NCBI RefSeq assembly: GCF_002723935.1
Contig: NZ_BEWM01000002.1
Location: 310,001-374,000 of the forward strand
Length of the DNA stretch: 64,000 bases
Reading direction: 5' to 3'
DNA from: Gluconobacter cerinus
Lineage (GTDB): Bacteria > Pseudomonadota > Alphaproteobacteria > Acetobacterales > Acetobacteraceae
The translations under genes and the position numbers were made by a program. Below, piece after piece: positions 37,349 through 46,090 of this stretch (the stretch's first letter is position 1; each line of letters opens with the position of its first letter). A model generated the notes under the pieces. That model worked only from the letters and a program-made list of their open reading frames with translations, made no database searches and had not been told where the DNA came from.

Positions 37349-38095
37349 TTACCCTCGTGTCAAAGCGCGCTGAAATAGAGCATTCGTCCAGTTCATGGCC
37401 TGCAGGAAGAGAGCAGCATCGAAGCGTGGTGCTCCATCACGCAGGAATGCATGTTGGGCGTTAACTTCATGCCACTCCAGCGTGACGCCCGCGTCCTCAA
37501 GTCTATCCCGGATTATACGCCGTCCCGCATAGGGAACATGCGGGTCTGACTGGCCCCAAACCATCATCAGTTCACCAGTGATGTCTGTGGCCCGAATGAG
37601 CGAGTCATCAGACTTGCCTTCACCAAGCGTCGCTGAATGCAGGTCGGTGGCATAGAAACACGCTGTTGCTTTGACTGCAGGATGAAGAGCTGCCCGATAG
37701 GCGAGATGCCCCCCTAGGCATACACCAAAAGCGCCAATTGCTCCCGTGCAGAAACTGCTGTCTTGCAGCCATTCGACAAGGGCTGCCGTGTCGTTGTCAA
37801 AGGCCGAGACAGGCTTGGCGTATTTCAGATCATTCCCGCGATCCGTTCCATCCTTGTCATAGGCAAGGACAGTCCCGGCGGGCTCGTACTCATGATACAC
37901 TTCGGGGATTGCGACGAGATATCCCTGTCCCGCAATCATGGCGCCCAATCGTTCGATAGGTGCCGTGACCTGATAGATTTCCGAAAACAGCATGACAGCT
38001 GGGAAACGGCCATCCTGAACCGGTCGAAAAATATGGACACGCATTGAGCCAGTAGGCGTTTGAAGATCGATTTTTTCGTCAGTGCTGATGATCAT
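37349..38095 (-). CDS. Dienelactone hydrolase family protein
   Basis: A 248-residue alpha/beta hydrolase. The nucleophile elbow is GVCLGGH with Cys126, as in dienelactone hydrolases, and the Asp-His pair is supplied by SDPHVPYAGR and a HAFLRDGAPRF motif near the end. The aromatic pathway that gives the family its name is not encoded nearby, so the physiological substrate is unknown. It may be a general carboxylesterase. The internal ATG at 38095 is preferred because the domain begins there (IDLQTPTGSMRVHIFRP). Confidence 0.87.
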   Translation of the reverse strand: MIISTDEKIDLQTPTGSMRVHIFRPVQDGRFPAVMLFSEIYQVTAPIERLGAMIAGQGYLVAIPEVYHEYEPAGTVLAYDKDGTDRGNDLKYAKPVSAFDNDTAALVEWLQDSSFCTGAIGAFGVCLGGHLAYRAALHPAVKATACFYATDLHSATLGEGKSDDSLIRATDITGELMMVWGQSDPHVPYAGRRIIRDRLEDAGVTLEWHEVNAQHAFLRDGAPRFDAALFLQAMNWTNALFQRALTRG

Positions 38096-38194
38096 GAGAC
38101 GATCTATCCTGCGAGAGTTTGCAAGTAACGCATCTGGCTCTGTTTGTAGGCGGCCCACTGGCGGGCCGCAACGACGTCGTCTGGAGAAAGGGTT

Positions 38195-38225
38195 CTGTGC
38201 CGGTTGTTAATCTCAACCGGCACAG
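38195..38225 (-). terminator. Perfect 12-bp hairpin downstream of the mannitol dehydrogenase gene
   Basis: CTGTGCCGGTTG (38195-38206) pairs perfectly with CAACCGGCACAG (38214-38225). In the minus direction it is followed by AACCCTTTC, a modest T stretch. Confidence 0.65.
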
Positions 38226-38235
38226 GACACCCTGA

Positions 38236-39714
38236 TCAGCCCTTTGGCGTGATGACGTCCGCAAGTGTCGCAGCGGTTCCACGATCCTGCAGGCTCTGCC
38301 GCATGTCAGTGAAAAGCTGGACGAAAGCAGGGTTGTCAGTGAGGCCCCAGCCCGCAAAGACGCCCATATCTAAAGCGCGCGCCGGATCGGTGTCCGTCAC
38401 CAGTGCACGATCTTCCTTGCTGAGACGTGGCTCTGTGACAGGGAAGTCCGCGTTTGTATCGTCCCGGCCGTTCATGTAGGCGCAGTAGCAGGCCAGCAGG
38501 AACGCGATCCGGCGCATGTCACCGTTGTCTTTCACCACGATCTCGGCTGTCGGGCGAATAAAGACCGGCAGTTTGGATGTGCTGTCCGACGCAATGCGCA
38601 GAAGCTGATCACTGACAGCCTTGTTGCGGAAACGCTGGAGCAGGAGGGCTCCATATTCCGGAAGGCTGATGCCCGGAGGAGCGGTCAGATGTGGTTCTGA
38701 GTCAAAACCCAAAAACTGCTGAAGGAGGCGGAAAAGGCTCTCGTCTTCCATGGCTTCACTGACAAAGCGGTACCCCATCAGAACCGCGGGGAGGGCCAGC
38801 ATGGAGTGGGACGCGTTGAGCATGCGCAGCTTGACCTGTTCGTATGGCTCAACATTGTTCGTGAACAGCACACCCGCCTGCTCCCAGGCCGGACGCCCTT
38901 CTGGGAAATTGTCTTCCACAACCCATTGGATGAAGTCTTCGCAGAACAGCGGGGCGCGGTCTTCAATGCCGCTTTCACTATTGAGGCGAGCAATGTCTGC
39001 CGGTCCAACCGCTGGGGTAATACGATCAACCATGCAGGCCGGGAACGAGACGTTCCGGGAAATCCAGTCTGCCAGTTCGTCGTCTCGCAGGCGTGCGAAG
39101 GACAGGACAGCGTGGCGCGCAACCTCTCCGTTCGACGGAACATTGTCGCAAGAGAGAATTGTGAAAGCATTCACACCGGCTTCACGGCGCAGACGAAGGG
39201 CCTCGGTGAGGATACCAAATGCTGTTTCCGGCACTTCACGCTTGAGGTCCGCAACGATGGTCGGATGGTCAGCCATGAAGTGGCCTGCCTCATCCATGTA
39301 ATATCCACCTTCCGTGATCGTCATGGTGACGATGCGGATTGCTGGATCGGTCAGGCGCTTCAGGGCTGCCAGACGGTCTGCGGGAGCATGGATGTATTCC
39401 ACCAGGGATTTTACAACCCGTACGACGTCCGGACGGCCCGATGGGCATTCCCGCAAAGTGTAAAGACCGCCCTGAGACTGAAGGGCTTCAGCCTTCTGCA
39501 CTTCAGACGGCACATCCATCAACCCAAGGCCAACAATGCCCCAGCTTTCCTGGCCCGGCAGAGCCAGTGTGCGGTCTGTGTACACGGCCTGATGGGCGCG
39601 GTGAAAGTTTCCGACACTGAGATGGGCAATCCCCGCAGTCACCTTCTGGCGATCATAAGGGGAGGTGAGGATGGTCTCTGGAAGGTGGGCCAGAGTTTCC
39701 GGGGTCAGTTTCAT
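38236..39714 (-). CDS. Mannitol dehydrogenase family oxidoreductase
   Basis: A 492-residue polyol-specific long-chain dehydrogenase, likely reducing D-fructose to mannitol or another ketose with NAD(P)H. The N-terminal domain has the VGNFHRAHQAVY motif and GIVGLGLMD. The ITPAVGPADI and KLRMLNASHSMLALPAVLMGY segments contain the conserved Lys and Asn-His of the family's catalytic centre. Family members also include fructuronate and altronate reductases, so the exact sugar is uncertain. It is preceded by an AT-rich gap and followed by a strong hairpin. It fits the organism's polyol metabolism. Confidence 0.88.
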   Translation of the reverse strand: MKLTPETLAHLPETILTSPYDRQKVTAGIAHLSVGNFHRAHQAVYTDRTLALPGQESWGIVGLGLMDVPSEVQKAEALQSQGGLYTLRECPSGRPDVVRVVKSLVEYIHAPADRLAALKRLTDPAIRIVTMTITEGGYYMDEAGHFMADHPTIVADLKREVPETAFGILTEALRLRREAGVNAFTILSCDNVPSNGEVARHAVLSFARLRDDELADWISRNVSFPACMVDRITPAVGPADIARLNSESGIEDRAPLFCEDFIQWVVEDNFPEGRPAWEQAGVLFTNNVEPYEQVKLRMLNASHSMLALPAVLMGYRFVSEAMEDESLFRLLQQFLGFDSEPHLTAPPGISLPEYGALLLQRFRNKAVSDQLLRIASDSTSKLPVFIRPTAEIVVKDNGDMRRIAFLLACYCAYMNGRDDTNADFPVTEPRLSKEDRALVTDTDPARALDMGVFAGWGLTDNPAFVQLFTDMRQSLQDRGTAATLADVITPKG

Positions 39715-39846
39715 GATGGTTCTTCCGAACGAAAGGCCCGACCCTTTTAAGAAGAAGACGTGATGAGGAAACTGTTTTTATTAAATATAAATTTTTTCTA
39801 ATATTTCTCGCACCAATGAGAGGATTCATTAGGGAAACGAAAATAT

Positions 39847-40449
39847 TCATAACCCGAAAGCAGATGCTTCCGGCATGGGAATAAAGTCAGGCAGCGCTTC
39901 TATACGCTCCAGCCATTGTTGAACTGCAGAATAAGGCGCCAGAGACACCCCGCCCTCAGGTGCGCGTTTGATGTAAGCGTAACAGGACAGATCGGCGAGC
40001 GTGGGCATGTCACCTGCGAGAAATGGCCGCTGTTTCAGTTCATCATTCATAAAGGGAAGCAGCTTCGCAGCCTTTGCCTGAGCCGGGGCAATATCATCCG
40101 GGCGCTTCCAGAGCGTCGCTGCACGCGCCATAGCCGGTCCATACCGCAATTCGCCAGCGGCAATGGAAAACCATTTTTGAACTCGCGCCGCGCCGAGTGC
40201 ATCCTCTGGCAGCCATGAACTGTCGGATGCATAGGTTTTCGCGAGATAGACCAGAATGGCATTGCTGTCTGTCAGGATAATATCGCCGTCTTCCAGAATC
40301 GGAATTTGTCCCAGCGGATTAAGCTTCAGCACTTCAGGCGACTGCATTGAGGCTTCAACGAAACTGTAATCCAGCTTCAGGATCGACAGGAACAGCCGGA
40401 CGCGATGCACATGGCCGGACAGAGGAATTCCATAAAGACGTCTAGCCAT
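39847..40449 (-). CDS. Glutathione S-transferase family protein
   Basis: A 200-residue protein with an N-terminal thioredoxin-like domain (MARRLYGIPLSGHVHRVRLFL, the active-site Ser in PLSGHV) and LGQIPILEDGDIILTDSNAILVYLA, the glutathione-binding stretch. A helical C-terminal domain follows (FLAGDMPTLADLSCYAYI). It would conjugate glutathione or reduce peroxides. I chose the ATG at 40449 because the domain starts there. It is divergent from the fRMsr gene across a 105-bp gap. Confidence 0.88.
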   Translation of the reverse strand: MARRLYGIPLSGHVHRVRLFLSILKLDYSFVEASMQSPEVLKLNPLGQIPILEDGDIILTDSNAILVYLAKTYASDSSWLPEDALGAARVQKWFSIAAGELRYGPAMARAATLWKRPDDIAPAQAKAAKLLPFMNDELKQRPFLAGDMPTLADLSCYAYIKRAPEGGVSLAPYSAVQQWLERIEALPDFIPMPEASAFGL

Positions 40450-40554
40450 GATCTGGTCCGGCAATGGTGAAAAGGACAGAGTGGCCATCGTGACGGAGAC
40501 ACGCAACGGCTTTATGGTCCTGTTTCATCTCATTTTAACTCAGGATCATCCGAC

Positions 40555-41025
40555 ATGAGTGCGCCTATCCATCGTCTGACCGTGGAAGATCTGGTGGAAA
40601 CCGTTGAATCGGTTGTCGCGTCTGAAACGGATCAGATTGCGAACATGGCCAATATCGCGGCCCTGCTGTTCGAGGCCTTGCCAGACATTAACTGGGCCGG
40701 GTTCTATCTCTTCAAGGATGATCAACTGGTCCTTGGCCCGTTTCAGGGGCGTCTGGCCTGCACGCGCATTCCGCTTGGGAAAGGCGTCTGTGGAACTGTT
40801 GCCCAGCAGAAAACCACGCTCGTCGTTCCGGATGTGCATGCGTTTCCAGGGCATATTGCCTGTGATGCTGCCTCGGCTTCCGAAATCGTGGTTCCCATCC
40901 TCCATGATGGAAACCTGATCGGAGTTCTGGATATTGATAGCCCTGTGAAGAACCGCTTCGATGCGGAAGATCAGGCCATGATCGAGAAGATTGTCAGCGC
41001 CTTTGAAAAGACGCTGACAGACTGA
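40555..41025 (+). CDS. msrC: Free methionine-(R)-sulfoxide reductase (GAF domain)
   Basis: Reduces free Met-R-sulfoxide, protecting against oxidative damage. The 156-residue protein is a single GAF domain. Three cysteines at 69, 79 and 103 have the same spacing (10 and 24) as the catalytic Cys84/94/118 of E. coli fRMsr. NWAGFYL and the C-terminal IGVLDIDSPVKNRFD segments are conserved. It is followed by three bases and a convergent LOG gene. Confidence 0.9.
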   Translation: MSAPIHRLTVEDLVETVESVVASETDQIANMANIAALLFEALPDINWAGFYLFKDDQLVLGPFQGRLACTRIPLGKGVCGTVAQQKTTLVVPDVHAFPGHIACDAASASEIVVPILHDGNLIGVLDIDSPVKNRFDAEDQAMIEKIVSAFEKTLTD

Positions 41026-41028
41026 ATT

Positions 41029-41583
41029 TCAGGCAGGAACGTTTTCGCGCAGATGGTTCATCAGCGCGGGAACGTCTTCCACAACGGTGAACAGCTTAAG
41101 CGTGTTGGGGGAGGCAAAGCCCTGCTCAACGGCATCGGTCAGGGTGCGGACAAGCGATTTTGCCCAACCACCAATATTGACGATGTAAATCGGGTCTTGG
41201 TGCAGACCGAGCTGCTTCCAGGTCAGAATTTCCATCAGTTCGTCAAACGTGCCGAATCCGCCTGGGATGATGGCATACGCATCTGAAAGCTCGAACATGC
41301 GGGCTTTGCGGCTATGCATGTTGGGTGTCACTTCAAGCTCTGTCACGCCTTTATGCATGACTTCGCGATCATGCAGGAACCCGGGAATAACGCCGATAAC
41401 CTGCCCCCCCGCAGTCAGGGCGGCATCCGCAACGGTTCCCATCAGACCCACATGACCACCGCCGTAAACGAGCGTAATTCCGTTCTGGGCCAGAGCCGTT
41501 CCAAGTTCGGATGCACCTTCTGCATACACAGGGGAGTTGCCGAAGCGGGAGCCGCAGAAAACAGCGCAGGAACGAATGGTCAT
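41029..41583 (-). CDS. LOG-family nucleotide phosphoribohydrolase (TIGR00730)
   Basis: A 184-residue Rossmann-fold protein of the 'lonely guy' family, which cleaves nucleoside 5'-monophosphates to base and ribose phosphate. The signature PGGFGTFDELMEILTWKQLG is present, as is the GGGHVGLMG loop and VIPGFL strand. In plants the family activates cytokinins; in bacteria it may degrade or remodel nucleotides. I preferred the ATG at 41583 because homology begins at SCAVFCGSR. It lies 35 bp downstream of an MFS gene on the same strand, so a two-gene operon is possible. Confidence 0.9.
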   Translation of the reverse strand: MTIRSCAVFCGSRFGNSPVYAEGASELGTALAQNGITLVYGGGHVGLMGTVADAALTAGGQVIGVIPGFLHDREVMHKGVTELEVTPNMHSRKARMFELSDAYAIIPGGFGTFDELMEILTWKQLGLHQDPIYIVNIGGWAKSLVRTLTDAVEQGFASPNTLKLFTVVEDVPALMNHLRENVPA

Positions 41584-41618
41584 GGGAAGCAGGTCCTGTA
41601 AGGAAGCGGGCAGAACGC

Positions 41619-42815
41619 TTAGACGGCAGGCTTCCGCCCAAGCGAACGGCTGATGAGCACACCGACCAGACAGCACACCGCAGTCGTGCCGAACATGGTC
41701 TTGTAGCCAGCAAACTCGATGACCTGCCCGAGCACAAGACCCGAACATGCAATCGCCAGATCAATGAAGATCGAATATGCGCCCAAAGCGGCCCCGCGGT
41801 TCTGTGGGCCAGCACTGTTGACGGCCAGAACACCAAGGGCAGGGAACAGCAGGGAGAAACCTGCGCCAGTCAACGCCGCACCGATCAGAGCAGCCCCTTG
41901 TGAGGGGAAAATTGCCAGACAGGCCAGCCCGACAGCTTCGATCAGCAGAGAGACGATCGCCACGAAAACGCCACCACGCCGGGCAATCTGTGAGGCGAAA
42001 AAGAACCGGATAACAACGAATACGATACCGAAGACGGACAGGGCTGTTGCAGCGCCCTCCCAGTGCAGAACGGCATAATACAAAGCAAGAAAGGACGAGA
42101 TGGCGCCGAATCCGATGGAGCCAGCCGCCAGCGCCATGCCATGCGGCAGAACCAGACGAAGGGCGCGCGTGAAGGGAACGGGCTTTTCCGTAGAGGGAAG
42201 AGGCTTGATGCCCTTGTAAAAGCCGATCAGGGCAAGACCAAAGAGCGGAAGAATAACGGATAGGATACCGACCGAGACAATGCCGCCATAAGGATGAGGA
42301 AGCTGTGAGAGCTTGGCGCCAATCGGTGCACCAAGAGCAATGCCTCCATAAGAACAGATACCGTTCCACGAAATGGCAATAGCTGTGTTTTCAGCTCCGG
42401 CCCGGCGAATATTCCAGACAATAACGCCCGTGGCGGCCCAGCTTTCTGCCCATCCTAGAAACAGACGACTTAAGAGCAAAATTCCAAGGGAAACGGCTGG
42501 TGTTTCGCCTGACCAACCCGCACCGATCATCAGCAGGCCTGATATGAGGCATGTCAACAATCCGCCTAAAACAACCGGTTTGGGGCCTATGCTATCTACC
42601 AGCCGACCAGCAGAAGGCCGCGCTGCGAATGTCGCAAGATACTGCAGGGAGAAGGCCAGACCGGCGATCGTCGTGCTATAGCCCAGCGTATGGTGCACGA
42701 AGATCGTCAGGACGGCATTGGGAAGCCCGATAACGATGTAAACCAGAAGATTGAACAGAACGACGGTAAGAACCCGCTTCGTCGGTGAACTCACCGGCGT
42801 TTCTTCCGCAGTCAT
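41619..42815 (-). CDS. MFS transporter
   Basis: A 398-residue inner-membrane protein with about twelve hydrophobic helices. The first half shows the motif PSAGRLVDSIGPKPVV of the 2-3 cytoplasmic loop, and SWAATGVIVWNIRRAGAENTAIAISWNG follows helix 5. The second half has GFSLLFPALGVLAVNSAGPQNRGAALGAYS. It resembles YfcJ/YhhS-type sugar or arabinose-like exporters, but substrate assignment is not possible by eye. A short inverted repeat just upstream may be an operator. Confidence 0.85.
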   Translation of the reverse strand: MTAEETPVSSPTKRVLTVVLFNLLVYIVIGLPNAVLTIFVHHTLGYSTTIAGLAFSLQYLATFAARPSAGRLVDSIGPKPVVLGGLLTCLISGLLMIGAGWSGETPAVSLGILLLSRLFLGWAESWAATGVIVWNIRRAGAENTAIAISWNGICSYGGIALGAPIGAKLSQLPHPYGGIVSVGILSVILPLFGLALIGFYKGIKPLPSTEKPVPFTRALRLVLPHGMALAAGSIGFGAISSFLALYYAVLHWEGAATALSVFGIVFVVIRFFFASQIARRGGVFVAIVSLLIEAVGLACLAIFPSQGAALIGAALTGAGFSLLFPALGVLAVNSAGPQNRGAALGAYSIFIDLAIACSGLVLGQVIEFAGYKTMFGTTAVCCLVGVLISRSLGRKPAV

Positions 42816-42839
42816 GCCTTTAATCTCCTGTTTCTTTAA

Positions 42840-42855
42840 GTAACTAACTGGTTAC
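42840..42855. promoter_or_regulatory. Candidate operator upstream of the MFS gene
   Basis: GTAAC and GTTAC form an inverted repeat with a six-base spacer, 25 bp before the MFS start. It resembles a TetR-type operator, but no regulator gene is adjacent. Confidence 0.3.
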
Positions 42856-42935
42856 GTTCTGTCTGGCATAGGACAGTTTGAACGATCCGTCACGGTCAAT
42901 GGACCCCTCAGGTCCAAAAAACAACAGTATGTGAT

Positions 42936-42960
42936 CTCTCGGGAATGAACATCCCGAGAG
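42936..42960 (-). terminator. Hairpin after the DUF2501 lipoprotein gene
   Basis: CTCTCGGGA (42936-42944) pairs perfectly with TCCCGAGAG (42952-42960). A T-run appears only about 15-20 bases later in the minus direction, so the terminator is not classical. Confidence 0.55.
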
Positions 42961-42969
42961 AAGGTGGCC

Positions 42970-43455
42970 TTAAAGCATGTTCTGCAGGCGGCTTGAAACC
43001 GCTGAGCATACTTTCTGGCGCAACGGCTCTGCCAGTGAGGACAGGGAGTATTGCTGGGACGTATTCGTCTGGTTGCTGACGGCCTGAAGAATGCCCTGCT
43101 GGCCAGCACTGTATGCCGGGCTGTTGGTCACGCCTGCTGCCTGTGTGGCAGTGGAGAGAAGACCCGTAGCATTCGTCCCCGTAGCAAGGTTGTTCGTCAC
43201 GCAATAGTTCAGCACGCCGGCCAGATTGCTGGTGGAGGTGGAGGAGAGATTGGGCAGCCCAAGGGCGCCCGTCAGGCCTCCGGTCAACTGTGAAGCTGTG
43301 CTCTGGGCTGCGGCAGTTGCAGCGGATGTTGCCGCTGCCTGCGTTTCCGGATTCTGGGCAGCCGACATCCCGGATGTGCAGCCTCCAAGAGAAAGGGCTG
43401 CAATGGCCGCAATTGCGCCAGTCGAGAGCAGGGCTGGCAGGCGGAACGGAACCAT
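42970..43455 (-). CDS. DUF2501-type lipoprotein
   Basis: A 161-residue protein with a lipobox (SLGGC, Cys26). The mature part is Ala/Ser/Thr-rich, with a LNYCVTNNL segment and a C-terminal QKVCSAVSSRLQNML, which resembles the DUF2501 family (E. coli YjjA type). Function is unknown. The low-complexity Ala/Thr stretch (about residues 34-60) is likely a flexible linker from the membrane anchor. It is downstream of dinB on the same strand after about 65 bp, but coupling is not evident. Confidence 0.65.
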   Translation of the reverse strand: MVPFRLPALLSTGAIAAIAALSLGGCTSGMSAAQNPETQAAATSAATAAAQSTASQLTGGLTGALGLPNLSSTSTSNLAGVLNYCVTNNLATGTNATGLLSTATQAAGVTNSPAYSAGQQGILQAVSNQTNTSQQYSLSSLAEPLRQKVCSAVSSRLQNML

Positions 43456-43519
43456 AAAATTTCAACTCCTGTAAGGACAACCATGAGGCGTGATCTGCCT
43501 CTATGCGTCCTAACAACGC

Positions 43520-44659
43520 TCAAAAGAGAGAAAGTGAGCGAAAAACCTGTCGATTTTCGGGGAGCGTCGTTTCTGGCTGATCGAAAGCAAGTTGCATTTG
43601 TGAATTCTCGTCCGGTATCTCCAGCGTTGATCCCGCGAGAGCCGATAACGTGAGGCCGAGAAGACGCACGCCAGGCACTAAAGGGAAAAGCGGCGTCAGG
43701 AGAGACTGGCCAACTTCCGCCAGAACTGCTTCGGACCCAACAGAGACAGGCAGACTGCGGGCACGGGTAATTCGGCGAAAATCTGAGTATTTGACCTTGA
43801 GAGTTATGGTGCGGCCGGTGATCTGTTTGCGCTGGGCCTGTAGCCAGAGTTTGCTGGCAATCATTCCAAGAGCATTGCGTGCAGCGGCTTCATCTCGCAG
43901 GTCTGTCAGATAGGTCTGTTCTGTTCCCAAAGACTTGCGCTCGCGATTAACCACGACGGGGCGGTCATCAATCCCGCGGGAAATGCCATGATAAAACGAA
44001 GCGGCCTTCCCAAAGTGGCGTGTGAGCGTGAGCAGATCCATTTTCCGGAGGTCTGCGCCAGTTTTAATGCCCAGAGCATTCATTTTTCGAGCAGTTGCCG
44101 GGCCAATTCCATGGAACTGGTCTACGGACAAATTCAGCACAAAATCCGGCCCCATGCGCGGCGTGATGACAAAAAGCCCGTCAGGTTTGCGGTAATCGGA
44201 TGCCAGTTTGGCCAGAAACCGGTTGTAAGAGACTCCAGCGGAAGCTGTAAGGCCGGTTTCTTTGCGGATGTCTGCACGAATGCGTTCCGCAACCAACGTG
44301 GCCGAACCATAGGCGCCCAGATAATCCGTGAGATCCAGATAGGCCTCATCAAGGGAAAGGGGCTGGATGAGGGGCGTATATCGGGCAAAGATCTCGTGGA
44401 TCTGCATGGAAACAGCGCGATAGACGTCAAACCTGGCCGGTACGAATACAAGATCCGGACAGAGGCGCTTGGCTTTCAGGGACGGCATTGCAGAGCGCAC
44501 ACCAAAAGGACGCGCTTCATAACTGGCAGCGGCAACAACGCCACGGGCCTCGCCCCGTCCAACCGCGAGGGGGCGGCCACGTAAGGACGGGTTATCTCGC
44601 TGTTCGACAGACGCATAAAAAGCGTCCATGTCGATATGCACGATCCGGCGGGACTCCAT
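43520..44659 (-). CDS. dinB: DNA polymerase IV
   Basis: Y-family translesion polymerase. The 379-residue protein opens with IVHIDMDAFYASVEQRDNP, with the first catalytic Asp. It has SLDEAYLDLTD with the second catalytic Asp-Glu, GVSYNRFLAKLASDYRKPDGLFVI, then HhH GIGPATARKM and a C-terminal little-finger domain. The final residues (QMQLAFD) resemble the beta-clamp-binding motif QLxLF. I chose the ATG at 44659 because homology begins at RRIVHID. It is divergent from a Nudix gene across about 50 bp. Confidence 0.95.
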   Translation of the reverse strand: MESRRIVHIDMDAFYASVEQRDNPSLRGRPLAVGRGEARGVVAAASYEARPFGVRSAMPSLKAKRLCPDLVFVPARFDVYRAVSMQIHEIFARYTPLIQPLSLDEAYLDLTDYLGAYGSATLVAERIRADIRKETGLTASAGVSYNRFLAKLASDYRKPDGLFVITPRMGPDFVLNLSVDQFHGIGPATARKMNALGIKTGADLRKMDLLTLTRHFGKAASFYHGISRGIDDRPVVVNRERKSLGTEQTYLTDLRDEAAARNALGMIASKLWLQAQRKQITGRTITLKVKYSDFRRITRARSLPVSVGSEAVLAEVGQSLLTPLFPLVPGVRLLGLTLSALAGSTLEIPDENSQMQLAFDQPETTLPENRQVFRSLSLF

Positions 44660-44708
44660 CTGTACAGTGTCGCCGATCAACAGGAACGAAACAAGATCGG
44701 ATCAGTCC

Positions 44709-45275
44709 ATGAGCATCGAAGACGCCCGTCGCGCCGCTGGTTTCCAGACAGTCTCAACCCGTCTGGCTTACAGCAATCCGTGGACGGCCCTGCGAGAGGA
44801 CATCATCATTCATCCCAACGGCAAGAAGGGCCTTTATGGCATTGTCGAGCGTGGAGAGTTTGTGGTGATCCTGCCCATGCATGCTGATGGCCGCGTGACC
44901 CTGATCCAGCAGTTTCGGTACCCGGTTGGGGAGCGCCTGCTCGAACTGCCAATGGGAATGTGGGAGACCAAAGAGAACGTCGATCCTGTCGAACTGGCTC
45001 TCGGTGAACTCCGCGAGGAAACGGGCCTGCGCGCTGGCGAGATGATCCATGTGGGAACGATGTATCAGGGGGCCGGATACTCGAACCAGAAAGGACACGT
45101 CTTTCTGGCGCGTAACCTCACGCGCGGGGAAACCGAGCTGGAAGACACCGAGCAGGACATCACGACGCAGGACATGACGCTGGGCGAATTTGAAAACCTG
45201 ATCGCCCGTGGCGAACTTAAATGCATGGTGTCTCTGGCTGCCTTTGCGCTGATTCGCGCAAAGGGCCTGATCTGA
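44709..45275 (+). CDS. Nudix hydrolase, ADP-ribose pyrophosphatase-like
   Basis: A 188-residue Nudix protein of the NudF/ADP-ribose type with a long N-terminal domain (LREDIIIHPNGKKGLYGIV) and RYPVGERLLELPMG before the Nudix box. The box is an atypical one: GELREETGL keeps the metal-binding glutamates, but the usual Arg before it is Gly and the spacing to the first Glu is longer. The C-terminal E-rich segment EDTEQDITTQ resembles the loop that binds ADP-ribose. ATG 44709 is preferred because homology begins there. Confidence 0.82.
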   Translation: MSIEDARRAAGFQTVSTRLAYSNPWTALREDIIIHPNGKKGLYGIVERGEFVVILPMHADGRVTLIQQFRYPVGERLLELPMGMWETKENVDPVELALGELREETGLRAGEMIHVGTMYQGAGYSNQKGHVFLARNLTRGETELEDTEQDITTQDMTLGEFENLIARGELKCMVSLAAFALIRAKGLI

Positions 45276-45282
45276 CGTCCGT

Positions 45283-45576
45283 TCAGATTACGGTATCAAG
45301 AAACACAACTTTCGAGCCACCGTCTTCAACCAGTGTTTCGATGGCCTGGTTAAAGACGCGGCCGTGGTCTGTGCCCATGTGAGCCTTGAAGGCGTCTTCG
45401 TCGCGGTAAGTTTCTTCGACATGAAAGAAGTCAGGATCAGTCGCCAGTGTGTGAACGACAAACCGTTCACAGCCGGGCTCGGCTCGAACGTCGGCTGCCA
45501 AGCCTACGAGAAGGTCGCGAACTTTTTCACGGCAGCCGGGAAGGGCTTTCATCGTGGCATAAAGGGATTTCGGCAT
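45283..45576 (-). CDS. Antibiotic biosynthesis monooxygenase-family (ABM/YgiN-like) protein
   Basis: A 97-residue dimeric alpha/beta-barrel protein. The EPGCERFVVH, DFFHVEETYRDEDAFKAHM and FNQAIETLVEDG segments are those of small ABM domain proteins such as YgiN, a quinol monooxygenase. It may act on quinols or a similar small molecule; no metal or flavin site is needed in the family. It ends seven bases from the convergent Nudix gene. Confidence 0.85.
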   Translation of the reverse strand: MPKSLYATMKALPGCREKVRDLLVGLAADVRAEPGCERFVVHTLATDPDFFHVEETYRDEDAFKAHMGTDHGRVFNQAIETLVEDGGSKVVFLDTVI

Positions 45577-45665
45577 AGGTCTTGATCCGCTTGAAAAGAC
45601 TGAGATGCGTCTGAGCGCCGATCATCAATGGGCCGCTTGGGGGCTTCCTTCAAGGGGAGAACCGT

Positions 45666-46043
45666 TCAACCTTTCCCGATGAGTTCCTGACATCGCATGA
45701 ATGACAGTTTTTCGCGAAAGATGAACAGAACGTAGTAGTCCAGCTCACGGCTGCGGGTCTTTGTCGTACGGGTATAGAATGGATAAATATCCAGCGGTCC
45801 CTGCAACCCTGCAGGGCGCGGCTCTGACTTTAAAATACAGTCCACCCGGAACAGCGGCATATAAACCGCATCTTCCCCAGGATTGCGCCGGACGTGCCAT
45901 AGATTCCGACGGAATTTCTTGAGCCGGTCAGGAAGCGCAAAGATCATTGATTTTTCAATGAAGCCGGCTGGAAAGACTTCAGGCCGATAGTACTGCATGT
46001 CTTCGGGCATATTGCAGAAGTAAGGGTGGTCCTGAACAATCAT
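45666..46043 (-). CDS. Unknown protein with its ribosome site in a hairpin
   Basis: A 125-residue protein (starting MIVQDHPYFCNMPEDMQYYR) with many aromatic and basic residues and no membrane segments or family I recognise. The segment LKKFRRNLWHVRRNPGEDAV is basic; LDIYPFYTRTTKTRSRELDYYVLFIF is an amphipathic strand-rich stretch. The ATG at 46043 sits in the loop of a perfect 10-bp hairpin whose stem includes the AAGGG ribosome site. It follows the PadR gene after 47 bp on the same strand. Confidence 0.55.
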   Translation of the reverse strand: MIVQDHPYFCNMPEDMQYYRPEVFPAGFIEKSMIFALPDRLKKFRRNLWHVRRNPGEDAVYMPLFRVDCILKSEPRPAGLQGPLDIYPFYTRTTKTRSRELDYYVLFIFREKLSFMRCQELIGKG

Positions 46044-46053
46044 GACCACCCTT
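46022..46053 (-). promoter_or_regulatory. Hairpin sequestering the ribosome-binding site of the downstream gene
   Basis: AAGGGTGGTC (46053-46044, minus strand) pairs perfectly with GACCACCCTT (46031-46022) around a 12-base loop that contains ATG 46043. The AAGGG is the presumed ribosome site, so folding would block initiation. Confidence 0.65.
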
Positions 46054-46090
46054 TACTCCATACATTCGCTCAGACGAAGAGGCGGGATCT

